The notes: generated from the letters alone by a model not told the origin. DNA of 64,000 nucleotides from Channa striata (GCA_033026295.1 CM065182.1:22132215-22196214), one strand, 5' to 3'. Counted from the stretch's first letter, positions 1 to 11,890 are shown. Made by a program: numbers and translations.

Positions 1-734
1 AGGGAGTTGCTCTGCATAAAGAATACAAGGAATTTGGCTTGTATTGTTCACGCTGACTCACTGTCACACTGCGTCCTGGAACAACTGAATGGAACCTTCT
101 TCAGGTCGTTCTTATCCCCGTGTTTCCTACTGTGAAACACCAGCTGTGTGTGACATGTGTCCTTCCTTTTAGCAGTCCAGTGTTACTTAGCAAGCTTCTT
201 GATGGCACGACTCAGACCTTGGCTGAGGGTGATACTGCTGCTACATCAGTGTATGTCAACACATTTTATTAGCGTAGTTTATTGCAGTAAAAATATGTTG
301 AGAAATCAACTGAAATGTTGCAAGGCCTTTGTCTCAGCCTTACGTTTTCTGATTCACATTTTTCAGCTAAAGTCCTTCTTCCTTAAGTCGTGACATGTGT
401 AACACGAGCAGCACGAAGCATGGACATGTTCAAACCTTGGCTAAATACTCGGTGTTTATACAGCATGCTTAATATTTACAGATTTATGGAGTCGTGTGTA
501 TCCTTTACACTGCATCAGCCGGGTGTGCGCCGTGCATCAGGGCCTCTCTGGCTCTCTTGCAATCAATGCTTGATTACACTGATTAGTGATTACATTTTAA
601 CAACCTCTGAGGACTCAACAGGTCATCTGCAGTTCATAAAGTAAGCCATAAAAATATGAGTATGCTAAAAAAAGGTGGGGGGAGTTTAAAAATCGAAACT
701 TTTTATTATAAAAAAAGCAGGACTGTGCCACCAA
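1..734. other. Spacer, no gene seen
   Basis: AT-rich vertebrate-type spacer. Two short frames of about 80 codons occur, but neither has a recognisable domain, a good start context or convincing splice signals. Positions 150-240 and 390-450 share scattered words (GTGACATGTGT, CCTTGGCT), which might be an old weak duplication. I see no RNA gene or promoter. Confidence 0.6.
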
Positions 735-1345
735 CAGTGGTGGAAGTAACAAAGTACATTTCTGTCCTGAACTTCTGTAGTTAACTACAGTTGTAGTCAT
801 ATTCTGCTTCATACTTTTGCTTTACTTCCTTTCAGAGTCAAACGTCTTACTTTTTTCTCCAATACATTCGGTTGAAAACTATAGTCGATTTTTGCAATCA
901 TATGCATACAAAATACAGTATAATCAACATACATTTCTGATTCCTGATTTTAAATTCAGACAAATACCCAGCAGTAATTAAGTAAGTAATTCAAAATATA
1001 ATTATTGCAAAACAAATGGTCATTAGAACAGCACAAAAGATGGTGAAAATCATACATTAAAGTGGTAAACACGTAGTTGCATTAATAATCCACTAATATT
1101 CCCTGGTGTTAAGTGAGTCCTTCTGCAAAAGACATACTTTACTGTGGGTATGTCAAGTCTTTGTTTTGAGTTAATACTTTGGTATGTTTATTTTAATAAT
1201 GCTGCTAACAATAATTTTACTGATCCAAGTACTACTGCATTTCAGAGGTAACTTGTACTTTTTACTCCACTATATTTTAGTCACATCTAGAACACAAAAC
1301 ACTTTGCACATTCAGATTTCTGATACGGTTATAAAATGACATATT
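735..1345. mobile_element. Decayed fish interspersed repeat, CAGTGGTGG-ended type
   Basis: The left end opens with CAGTGGTGGAAGTAAC followed by AAAGTACATTT, the start of a very common teleost non-autonomous repeat. Near 1220-1280 the segments CAAGTACTACTGCATTTC, TTGTACTTTTTACTCCAC and TATATTTTAGT match its typical interior. The right boundary is unclear and no target-site duplication could be fixed. Class is uncertain; such elements are often filed as hAT-like MITEs. Family recognition is from memory, not a search. Confidence 0.5.
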
Positions 1346-1410
1346 TTATAAATGACCATAACATATTCAGCTCCTTAATGTTTTTAAAGTGGTAAATGGT
1401 ATTTTTTATA

Positions 1411-1417
1411 CACACAC

Positions 1418-1456
<39 letters not shown>
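1411..1456. repeat. (CA)n microsatellite
   Basis: Dinucleotide CA array of 46 bp with two TACA interruptions near 1421-1428. It is probably polymorphic. It sits directly after the decayed repeat at 735-1345. Confidence 0.95.
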
Positions 1457-1457
<1 letters not shown>

Positions 1458-1969
1458 CAAATGGACTGCTCACTAGTGACAAAGCCTTTGTCGTCCTAAT
1501 TGAAAGCTCCAGGAGCGCCACAATTTGACACCATAGGAGCAAATTTTACGTGGGAGGAAACATATGAAAGGATAAGGCCCAAACCGTCAGGGGAAGGTTA
1601 AAAGGTTGCAAAACTAATTACATAAAACACTTGCTTACTTCTTTATTATAGTAGTTATGCACACCGCGCTATGAAAAGGCCACAACACTTGGCACTAGAG
1701 TCAAAGCCCGTCTGCTGCTGCCAAAGTCCTGTGTCTTTTTGTAACATGCACCACTCCATCCCTATGATACCTTTTTCTTTATATACTTCGTCATGGCTTT
1801 AGGTGTCAACAACTGAAGCGTAGCACGTTACACTGAAAGCTCTGGGCAGCGATCACTGACACAAATGGGTAGCCTTAGCATTAGCATTAGCCTGTTATTC
1901 AGGTTCATGTCTCTTTATTCATAGCCATAAGTAAATGAGTTTTGCAGCATAAAGGAAAGAAAAAGACAG
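1457..1969. other. Spacer, no gene seen
   Basis: Ordinary AT-rich sequence with a three-unit CATTAG run near 1874-1892. No coding, RNA or promoter signal seen. Confidence 0.5.
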
Positions 1970-2050
1970 GAAGTGGCATCCAAACACACGCCCCTTCCAA
2001 TGCAGCCCTTCCTGAATGACTGTTCTACCTATTGAGCTACCACTGTCCCT
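1970..2050 (-). mobile_element. SINE head fragment, minus strand
   Basis: Read on the minus strand, 2039-2028 is TAGCTCAATAGG, one mismatch from the RNA polymerase III A-box consensus TRGCNNAGYNGG. It is followed by GTAGAACAG, as in tRNA-derived fish SINEs. The B box has decayed and no 3' tail remains, so this is a fragment only. Confidence 0.45.
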
Positions 2051-4374
2051 CTTTTTAAAGCTAAAATCACACTTTTTTTAAATTTCAAATTTAAAGCCAA
2101 ACCCACCCAAATGTCACCAACTACCACAGATTCAATGCATCAGTTATTAAAAAAAGACTCTGTCATGCCTATGTTTACTTTACTAGCTGAAGTATACCTT
2201 TATCATTACATTTTTGTTTTCTGTATTCAGTTTGGGGTTTGAACTAACTTATAACAGCATTACGGTCTTAAATGTAGCATTGCGGTGTGGCATGTGCTTA
2301 AGTAAATAACTGATGCATCTTACTGCGTCTTCCCCTTCTACAAACAAACATCAGGTAGCACCTCGCTTGTGGGACTTGGATGAGAGAAGTGTGGTGATGT
2401 GTTTAATTATACACTCTCTCAGTTTAGTTCCCAGCCCACAGAACAAACTGTAGTACATTTTGTAATCCACTACAAACCCGCATAGCAAATTGCAGTGAAT
2501 TGGACGTAAGAAAGGGGAAGATACTGCAATACACGGTTTATAAACCTGCAGGTGGAATGAACGGACTATTTTAAGTCAGCGAGGGGAAGTCTGGATATAG
2601 GATTTTTTTTTGTCTCATGCCATACATTGCCATAATGCTACTTTAATCCACAACTAACTGCAACAGCCTGCAGGCGTACAATGTCGAGGTAAATCATTTC
2701 AACCACACCTGGCAATAACAATCATTTTGTCACAAATAGTGTGCAAAATTGTGTGGAGGTTGGTGGTTATAGTTTTTATTGTTAACACAGGTTTGAAATA
2801 CTCGTGTATTCAAAATGTAATGTTCAAAAGTAAACATCCAAAAAAGATACATTTCACAAACTAAATCATGCTTAAATATTACATAAATATTACTTGTTAA
2901 CTTTGTTATTGCTAACTTTTGAACTGTTGGTAGAGTTTCGTGCTCAAGCATTCCACTGCCACTAATCACTGCCATGTCTGTTGCTGGCATGTGTTAGGAA
3001 AAAAAAAACCTTGAAGCTTGAACCTCATTAGTTTTCAATTCAAATGTCAGAAAATTGGTGGCGTCTGGCACACTGCAAGTCAGTGACAGGCGAACAAAAG
3101 CACAAACAGAAATCTGTCAGGAACTAACAAAAACTGTTTCAGACTTTGCAGAGTATTGTGTGTTCATGTGGGGGCTCACGCTGCCTCTAAAAAGCTGATT
3201 GGACTTCATGTTATCGCATTATGGTTGTTTTAATGACAATCTGAATAAAAAAGAAAATACCTGTTTTTAAACTGACAACAAGATGGGAACTGAATAAAAA
3301 GAAAATCACCACACGATACGTTTTCACACGGAACGAGAACTGTTTGGTTTTCACTGCATGTTTATTCCAATGAACGTGCATAGGACCAAGCTGCCGCATG
3401 TTCCTAGTACTAATATCTCCAAGTATCAGCAATAACTAACTAACTCAGCACATCCAATATGCCAGTAACTGGAAGAAGCATGTTTTAGTACACATTATCT
3501 TCACTGTGCATTGTCCGAAAAAGCTTTTCCTCCCACTTTGTTGTGCAGTTCACCTGGTTTTAGCACTTTAATGCCAAAGTTGTTTATGTACTGCATCGTC
3601 AAATGTGGGCTGTTTGTGTTGTTGATGCATAATCCTAATGTTTGATGGAACAAAATATGGAAGGGCAGAGACAATCACTAAAATGTATTCTTGCTTGATT
3701 TAACCTAATTACCGTAGCCTTGTAGCAGTCTCCCATTCCTTTTCATGGTATGACATATGACTACCCTCATGAGAACAAAAAATCATGCAATTATTCATTT
3801 CTGTGCTCACAAGTGCTGGAGCTCTCACTCATTCAATCACAGTTTTCATCGGTTTCTTTTCTATAGCCAATATTTTGCTTCTCAGCACTTTTGCCTCAAT
3901 TTGTCACAGTGTGGAGTGCAGGTAATGAAGTCACACAAATGCGAATCACAAGAGCTGCACTTGAAATCATATTAGTGGTGAATATACGATTGGACTTTTT
4001 TATACTGTACTATTTTACGATTTGCACATTTTCATCATCCGGGCCATCATTCCGAAAACTATCTACTGTATGTCCAGGTCTCCCAGTGTCTGTATTGAAG
4101 AACTGATAATAAGTTTTAATTGGTGTGACTCCCAGTGTGCCAGTTAGTCATCTGTATCTGAGCCTAAATGGCCTCAAGAAGAACTGCTTAGCCAATAAGT
4201 GTCAAAATCTATAATGGATCCGAATATGACAACCTGCATTCATTACCGGATAGAATCCAGTGCCTTTCTAACTTCACAGCACAATGACAAACTTTGTCCC
4301 CTTGCAAGACCATTAGATATTCTCTCAACCTCATCTGTCAAAACATGTTATGTTTACATTGAAACAATATTATA
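2051..4374. other. Spacer, no gene seen
   Basis: About 2.3 kb of AT-rich sequence. Short frames on both strands (for example minus 2990-2730 and plus 3757-3975) have low-complexity or implausible composition and no splice context. No repeat family recognised. Confidence 0.5.
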
Positions 4375-4396
4375 CTGATAATATGCATATTATCAG
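4375..4396. repeat. Perfect 22-bp palindrome
   Basis: CTGATAATATG is followed immediately by its exact reverse complement CATATTATCAG, with no spacer. The centre is AATATGCATATT, an AT-rich octamer-like core of the kind POU-homeodomain dimers bind. Function is unknown; see findings. Confidence 0.9.
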
Positions 4397-6276
4397 ATTT
4401 CTTCCCGGCAGCTCTATGTTCTGAGGCTAGAGGAAGTGGGTGTGCTTCAGGCTTGACAGTATCTGAGCTATTTTATAGTCCAGATCTTGAAAGGGAGAGA
4501 ATGAGATGTCACCATCAAGAACAACGAGCCTCCAGGCAGCACATTCCCAGAAAGCCATGCAGTCATGTCACTCGACTTGCTCTGAGCGCCGCAGCTCATA
4601 ATCGAGGCTTCACCTCCATCGCAGACTATAAATGCCACTGCTCTGCACCCTTTTCCATCTCACCTGAATGAAGTTGTCAAAAAAATGAATGAAGGAGATA
4701 CAGCCTCCTGTGGCGTCATCTGATGGTTCCCATTCTCACATTTTACCTGACACAGGACCGTTACTAGAAGAAGTAACGTTGCTTTTAAAATAAACTACAG
4801 ATTTGTTTTTGTACCAAACACAAAGGAGCGAGTACGTTCAGTTTCTTTTAGAAAGAGTCTAAAAGAGTCTTTTAGACAGGAACAGTGTTCAACTGCAGAA
4901 TTTAATAGTTTCACCAAAAATAAATAAATAAGAATAAAGGAATAAGTTTTGTCTCGGAACAGTTTGATGATTTGCTCAATTGCAATATATTATTATTTTT
5001 TATTTGTTTCTAATTATTATCCTCATAATGTGAACATGAGACTATGTTGCAATTATGTGTCCTATAACAGATTTGCGGCATAAGTTTAGTTCTACAGACA
5101 CATTTTATGAGACAGAGTTGCTCAGACTCCTGGGCCATATCCACCAAGACATCTTCAAGCACTCCTATCACCCATCACTGCTTCACATAGGCTTCTACAG
5201 GTAAAAATGTGCTTCACAAATTTGTTTTTATAACTATTTTATACATAAACTGGCAACATGCTGTTTGGTTACTCATTTACCAATGTTATTAGTTTACAAT
5301 AACCATCTGTAGTATGCTGTGCCTGCCCAACAGAAATTGAGGAGCTGGAAGTTTGGGGTGGCCTGAACAAATAAAGAAGAAACTGAAGATCATTTATGCT
5401 GTCAGCACTTTTGAGCATTTTATCCTTTTTTAGCTGATGGTTTTGATTTTATGCACTTGGGTTTTTCTGTCGTCAGCCAAATTTCCAGCTGAAACAGACA
5501 CATTTTTTTAACGTAACAAAGCCATGTAGTGTTTTTTTTTTTGGTATTTTAATTAAAACTTTAGGGTTGTGATATTGGGCTAACATATTAAATAAGGCTT
5601 AACTTTATAATTACCTTAAGGTGAGGTAGTATTTACCTGGAAAGCAGATCTTGTATCTGTGTCTCCTTTGTACATGTTATTGCAGGATTTTTCCAACTTG
5701 TTTTATCCTTTTTGATTTAATGTAACAGGTCATACAACCACATAGCTCAGTCTGTGACTATGATTATGACTATAGCCTACATACAAGTAGCCAAATAAAT
5801 GTCAAAATAACAAGGAAGGATTCAAAAAGGTTTTGGCGTATGCTAAGCAGCTTCCATGGCTGTGCTGAATGCTGAAGAGGGTTATCATGGACTACTCTGA
5901 GGGCTGCAGCCAGAGATAGAAGGAGACTGTGGGGTATGACCCTTGTAGATTTTACTTCCTTCAGTGGCATACTGTACTTTGGGACTATGCCAAAAACAAA
6001 TCCACCACAAATCTGCACAGACAGAGACAAAGACTGCTTGTGTGCATAGCGTTATACATTGCATAAAAGGCAGATTTTTAAGTTTTCTTTTCCTTCAGAA
6101 CTTGATGGACACCAAACCAAAGCTGAAGAGGGAATTCTTGGCATGGCCAGAACTTTAAATAAATGGTAATGTTACCCTAGTTGTGCTGGATTTGTAAACT
6201 GGGAACCGATTGTTGCATGTTCTAATATCTAACTCCAAGAATATGTGGAGTGGATGATATGCATATTTCATCTGTA
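4397..6276. other. Spacer with TATA-like box and exon-like frames
   Basis: A TATA-like CTATAAATG lies at 4626-4634 below a short GC-rich stretch (4555-4625), but no exon follows convincingly. At 5040-5204 an open frame with protein-like composition ends at a GT splice-donor-like step (see findings). A ttttccttcag acceptor-like site lies just upstream of 6101 and is followed by about 65 bp open in more than one frame. No spliced gene could be assembled and no product is recognised. Confidence 0.4.
4857..4877. repeat. 21-bp inverted repeat, 10-bp arms
   Basis: GTCTAAAAGA and TCTTTTAGAC are exact reverse complements separated by one G. A further TCTTTTAGA copy lies just upstream at about 4845-4853, so the motif is present three times in 33 bp. 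Confidence 0.9.
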
Positions 6277-6523
6277 GCTGCTTATCCTGTTTAGGGTTCT
6301 GGGGGGCTGGAGCCAGTTCCAGATGTCCCTCTGCAGAAGGTGGGGTCCACCCTGGATAGGTCTTCAGTCTATCTCAGGGCCAACACAGACAGACAGACAT
6401 ACATTCACACTCACATTCACACCTACGGGCAATTTATAGCCACCAATTAATACATGTCTTCCGACCGGGGAGGAAACTGTAGTACCCGGAGGAAACCCAC
6501 ACAAGCCAACCCTGCACTTCAGT
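6277..6523. mobile_element. Common vertebrate interspersed repeat, partial copy
   Basis: This is a familiar fish repeat with the segment order GCTTATCC, GGGGGGCTGGAGCC, GGGTCCACCCTGGA, CAGGGCCAACACAGA, CACACCTACGGGCAATTTA, then AGTACCCGGAGGAAACCCAC. It lacks the usual end (AGAACATGCAAACTCCACAC), so it is truncated. Other relics of the family lie at 31369, 40660 and 62139. I do not assign a transposon class. Confidence 0.7.
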
Positions 6524-7538
6524 GAGCTTTGTGCAAATTACAAATTCAAAAAATTAGCAAAATTCAGCTTTTTCTAGAAGAAAACTGTTTTAGTTCACAA
6601 ACGTGTTGTTTGAGTATTAAAAACAATAAGGAATATCTGCAGATACTGTATGAATGGGAGTGACAGTGTCCAGAAATAATGAGCTAAATAAAAGCCACAA
6701 TGAGATGAAAACAGCAGGAGTGAAAGCAACATCCCATTTACTTGATAATGATGCTAAACTAATGGTAATCACAGTGTCTAATTGGGTAGTTTGAATCAGA
6801 GGACCACAGGGAAACGCTTGGAGAAATGGCACTCTCCTTCAAAAAATGTCAAGATGTCAGCGAGCAAAGAACTTCACCTCCAGTGATTAAACTGGAGCAC
6901 ACTGGAAAGCTTCCAGGCCCGACCCAGTGTTAAAGAGTGACAGTACAGGCTCATAAATACGCACACATTCTCACATGTAGTTTATATGAATGACTGACTG
7001 GAAGGGAGTTTGTGATATTGGCTGACAGATAAACGTTGCTGCTCATCGCCTCTCTATGACCGATTTGGACTCTGGACAATAGTTCAATCCCATCAACCTG
7101 GACAAGTTAAACAATTATTGTCATTCCAAAAAATGTGAATGCAAAGGATGTGAATTACCAGCAGCCCCATACCTTCCATATTCTAAGCAGATGCATGGAG
7201 ACATCTAATATCTTCACTTAGTTTGACCTATGATTTCCATATATATAAACAAGATGAGTCAAAGATGCCTACGTCAGTGGCTTTACATTTGGACAGATTA
7301 AGAGCCTAGTGCAACCTGACATGCAAGTAATTTGTATGTAACCTCCAACAGAGTAAATGGTTTTATCGTAACTAAATCGCCCAAGGTTACATTTTATCAC
7401 ATCATCAGCTATGCAAAAAGGGGAATAATGAAAATAATAAAATCCTTGAGCACAAAGACAGCATGGCTTAGGTGGGCATGATCTGAACGTTTAGACTGTG
7501 TAACATGTTGACAGCAGTCATCTCTGTCACCTGTTTCT
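6524..7538. other. Spacer, no gene seen
   Basis: AT-rich, non-repetitive to my reading. Short frames only, without motifs. Confidence 0.5.
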
Positions 7539-7715
7539 AAAACCAAAGATACAAGAATAGATAGCAACAAGAACATCTTGCTGAGCCCCCTGTTTGAGGC
7601 TGTGGTGATTAACAACACGGTGGTGGAGTAAGTGACCTCCTTTACATGCCTGGGGGCTGTTGTGGACCAAGCCTTAACCTTTTCTAATTATGTTGACTAC
7701 ATTTCAGAGAAAAAA
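7539..7715 (+). mobile_element. LINE reverse-transcriptase relic (L2/CR1/Rex-type)
   Basis: One frame encodes a KTK... segment, then SPLFEAVVINNTVVE, a stop codon (TAA at 7629-7631), then VTSFTCLGAVVDQALTFSNY and VDYISEK. This matches the stretch after the catalytic domain of fish non-LTR retrotransposon ORF2 proteins (KTK, VExVxSFxYLG, xLTFSxHVDxI). The internal stop and lack of flanking ORF show a dead fragment of about 59 codons. Assignment to L2 versus Rex1/CR1 is not certain. Confidence 0.75.
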
Positions 7716-9539
7716 AAAACTTTTAGAGGAATAGTTTAGAGTCATTTTGTGCAGATGGTTTTGAGTAATTAATATTTATTTTCTGACAAAGTTGTGGGCC
7801 AGTGTCCACCCTTAGGTTTTCGAACGTTTGAAGTGTCGTATGTGTTCTTTCTCTAGCCGTCCACTGACACCTGTGTCAATGACTTGACCCTTTTTGGTCA
7901 ATGTTGGGATGTTGGTTTTGGTCTGGTGTTCCCAGCAGAGTCATCTCCATGGCAACTGAGCAAACTCTATCTGCAGCAAGCTATCAAGCCGACCTTGAGT
8001 TAAGTTTATTATGTTAAAAAATCTTGCAGTGTTTTGTAATTCGAGTGGAATGTAGCAACTGTTTCAGCTGGCAGTTGCAATTCTAAGGGACGTGCTACAT
8101 TTCTGTACGACATGGAAGCAGCAGAAGAGGCAACGGTGGACAAGCGGGTTTTCAGGGTGGCCTGACATGGCAGAGCAGCCTGATCTTGTCACACGTTTAT
8201 ATGATATAAAGACCCGAATCTTTCTGTAACCTTCACCATGCGCAGTGAACAGGAACAAAGTACAGGAATCACGCTTCGGTGGCTGTGGACAGATTTTGTA
8301 AAATGAATGAAAAGCATTTTCACTAAGCATATGTGTTTTCAGAGGCGACTTACAAAATATAACACTGACAACGTAAATTATGAGGATATCATCTGCACAG
8401 CATTAGGTTTTTCTTAAAGTCTATTTGCTGAAGCAACTTTAATTTCTATAAGTATATAATGTAATAAAGGTCAAACACACTCCAAACTGCATTTATGTAA
8501 CTGTAAGTATTAAGGAAAATACTAAGAATAAATTAATAATTATCTGTATTATGTTCAGATGTACATCTTGGTAGACAAGTGCGCATGTTAGTTTATGATG
8601 TGCTCCAGACAGCAGGATGCTTTCTTGACAAGTCCCCACCCTTTCTTTGTGCAAACCTTTCATTAGAGTTCTACATCACACGAGTCCTCTTTATATCCTA
8701 TGTCACAACAGCGGTTCATAGATTCAGCAGCTGTATAATATCAATAAGTGGTTTGCAATCTTTCCAAATACCATATTCTCACAGAAAACCACACTAGCTG
8801 ACTGCCCCGTCGATGATAATGTCATAGGTTGTCTTGACAACAGATAGTACAGAGGAGAAGAAGTCAGTAGCTGGACTAGAAATAAAATCCACAAGCAGTA
8901 GAGGTTGACGCTGAGAAGATGACAGGGACAAATTTGACACAGCATCACATGACAACAAACAGCCCCTGACCAGCTGCAGTGGCTTACACAGTGTAATTTA
9001 CACTTTAGTTGTGAGCCACAGGGCAGATGTGCATGAAATGCATCACACTGGTGCTCTGGACAGCGAATTAAATGGTTAGCTCTGCTGCTCTGCACTGTGA
9101 TCACTCCTGATGACTTCCAGATGGTAATCCTCCATCTTTAAGACTCTTTTTGTCCACAAGGGAAACTCAGGTAATGAGGTCGTAGTCGCTGGCATTAATG
9201 ATATCACCTCACAGACTGGAAAGAGCATCTCAGCCAAGGAAGCCTGACCTACTGCATGCCACGAAATGGCAATACGATGGCAAAACCTCTGTGATTTCAA
9301 ATGTGTGATAAAGTGTTCAAACATTAATCACATATTCTCCCAGTTTGAAATTAAGCTCTAAGAGTAATTGGATCTCAAGAGAACCTGGTGAGAAAAAAAT
9401 AAAATAAAACAAGACAATCTGTTTTTGTGAGATTTCCCAATTGTATGCAAGGGATTGCATGTCTAAGTAATTGCGCTGGAGCACTTGCAGATGTGTAGAC
9501 ACAAAGCACTTGACTCGGGGCTTGTGCTCTTGCAGAAAA
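7716..9539. other. Spacer, no gene seen
   Basis: No recognisable repeat or gene. The minus-strand frame at 9104-8724 (126 codons) is cysteine- and histidine-rich without a known domain pattern and is taken as chance. CTCCATGGCAAC near 7947 resembles an RFX half-site. Confidence 0.45.
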
Positions 9540-9760
9540 ACAATAATTAAGAGTGAACAAACAGTGGTGATAGCAGCTGTGGGAGAGCCACTGTGGTGGA
9601 GTGGCTGTAGAGAGGCCTGGTTGTGGTCTGGGAGAGGCTTCCAACTGGCACTGAATCAGAGGGCAATCGCGCCCAGAGGCTCGCGCTCTGCTCCACCCCC
9701 TTCGTCCCTGACACTCACCAAGAGCGAGCATTTGCCAAGATCGTAATCATGGTGGGCTCA
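9540..9760 (-). other. GC-rich block with exon-like minus-strand signal
   Basis: Local GC and CpG are well above the surroundings (GGGCAATCGCGCCCAGAGG, TCGCGCTCTG). On the minus strand CCACCATGA is a strong start context at 9750-9748, followed by 10 open codons and a TTG|GTGAGTG splice donor at 9718. The neighbouring frame of 118 codons has no domain. It could be a short 5' coding exon, a conserved regulatory block, or chance. Low confidence. Confidence 0.25.
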
Positions 9761-11592
9761 AGCAATCAATACCAAAGTGGCCCTTAGGTGTTAGACATCC
9801 CTGAGTGGAAGTGACCATTACTTTGTAATAAAGAGATTGATGCTGGCAAAGTCGTCTTCATCACCCCTTAGCAATGAGTTCCTGACTACAAGGCATGTGA
9901 AGTGCACTTTTGCAGTGACACGTCCTCAGCTATCAGCCCCAGAAACCCTTTTACTTCCACTCCCACCGCCGTGTGAAGGAAAAAAAAAAAACCACATCGC
10001 ATTCAGACTTCACTGTGGAGACAGCAACATTTCCACAAGCAGCATATTTTGTTGTATGCTTCCGTGGGAGAACTGCGTGAGGGACAGGAAGCGTATTTGA
10101 AAACATGTATCATACAGCAACATATCCATGTTAACAACTATATGGTCACCTAGAGCAACTCTTAAAAAAATGTGTCTTCAGCACAGGCACTCTCTGATTC
10201 ACATGGGTCAAAGCAATATCGGTCACAAATGCCCAATATGAAGAACACACTTTATCTTGACTGTCTTAATAATCTCGAGAGCTGAGGAGCAGCTCAGTAA
10301 TTATTAATGGCGATGGTGTGGGCTTGTTTGTTTATTCATTTCAGCATTTTCACTCAATGGTGCGACACACACAGCTGTTTTAAAAGAGCTTCCCATTTTA
10401 CATACACACACACACACTTTGCTTCCCTTGAGTACAGGCACTTTAATAAACACGTTTTTTTGCTGCTCTATGGAGTTTGTTTTCAGTAATGCTTTAAAAA
10501 AGTGTCAGCTTAAGGCGGGAAGGTGCACACATCTAATTATAATGTGGTTATATTCTTTTTGTTGACAAAATCAGGCCTCCGCGAGCTCTCCTACGGAAAT
10601 GGAAAAAAGGAGCTTACTGTGACTAACAATGCATTAGCCAAAAAAATATGCAAAGCCTCATGGCCACCTAAACGTAGCAACTTTTTAAGGCCGAGGGTTT
10701 TCACGCATACTCGAGAGGAAAATGCTATTGCAAAGCATGTGAAAAAACTCTAAGAGCTGTGCTGCAAAAACAGTGTGACATTAAGTCTCACTCTTTGTTT
10801 ATGTACAAACATATGAATAATTTCTTTAAAACATACTGTAACTGTATGTGTGCAAAACTGAGCATTTTGTGTTATAGTGAAATATTAATATGACTGGTAA
10901 AAATTCAATGTTACCACCATTTTTGCTGAATCTGAGAGTCAGTATTTTGCACAGGCTTTCTTTCACTGATACAACACAACCTTAGTGCCTGTGCACCGTG
11001 CCATTTGTGACCTTGCCTGCAATGCACATAACGCATTGTGTGCTTTTAATGCCTTCCTGTCACATGATTTATTTGATTGTTTATCTCCTACAACAGCACA
11101 GCGAAGACCAGGTCAGAGTCCCTGGAACCTGCTGCCCGGTAAAAATTATGAACTCTAAATGCAATGTGCCACCAAAACAAAGCAAGATAAATAGACCTCA
11201 ACTGCCTCTTGATCCAATTCTAAGTGTAATACTTCACAGAATGTGCTACTGTGTTTACGGTTTGCTGATGTAACATCAGCATGGGAAGACTCATAAGGTC
11301 ACCTTTGCTTAGCCAGGCACTGAGAGTCAAACAGTGTGTAAATGAAACCTTTGCAAAAAACTGCAAGATGAAGAAAAAGGGGCTAAAACTGCAGTTGCAC
11401 ATTGTTTTTCTCTTTTTCTACAGTAGGCATTTTCCAAACCATGTTTCACTTTAACTAAATGCAGTAACACAATATGCAGGATCTGTCTCAACCTGTTATG
11501 GCCCTTATCGACTTTACTGCCAAAGTCGATGCAAGCACAATAAAATAAAAGTGGCATCAGCTTCAGAGCTGCAACACTGACATACTTTTAAA
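9761..11592. other. Spacer, no gene seen
   Basis: AT-rich sequence with a short CA run at 10404-10417. No gene, RNA or recognised repeat. Frames of 60-90 codons have no domain pattern. Confidence 0.5.
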
Positions 11593-11607
11593 TCAAGGTC
11601 AAGGTCA
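11593..11607 (+). promoter_or_regulatory. DR0 nuclear-receptor element (GCNF/NR6A1 type)
   Basis: TCAAGGTCAAGGTCA contains two AGGTCA half-sites with zero spacing. It also holds two overlapping exact TCAAGGTCA sites (11593-11601 and 11599-11607). The DR0 form is the published response element of GCNF (NR6A1), and TCAAGGTCA is the monomer site of SF-1/LRH-1 and ERR. The motif match is exact; activity is unknown. Confidence 0.45.
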
Positions 11608-11856
11608 CGTAATCTTTTTTTACTTTTCCACATGGCTTGACTCAGCAGTCTGAGGCTTTGGCTTTGCTGCTCCCAGTTAATATGTTGCAAAGTGACAACT
11701 GGACAAAACATGCGTGGCAACATTTGCAGTGACAAACTCTTCAAACCTCTGTCTGCACTTTATGTGAAAAGAAAAAGTGCCAAGTGAGAAAGTGGGAATT
11801 GGATGATAGTAGGAGGATGGCAGCGCTAGACCACACACCTACTCATCAACACAGAG

Positions 11857-11858
<2 letters not shown>
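11608..11858. other. Spacer, no gene seen
   Basis: Short interval before the AC array; nothing recognised. Confidence 0.5.

Positions 11859-11889
<31 letters not shown>
11859..11889. repeat. (AC)n microsatellite
   Basis: Uninterrupted AC dinucleotide array of 31 bp. Confidence 0.95.

Positions 11890-11890
<1 letters not shown>

Noticed and set aside
9738..9753. 12-base match to the lacZ-alpha start (ACCATGATTACG, minus strand), hinting at vector contamination
   Set aside because: The match stops after 12 bases, flanks are not vector sequence, and such a match is plausible by chance.
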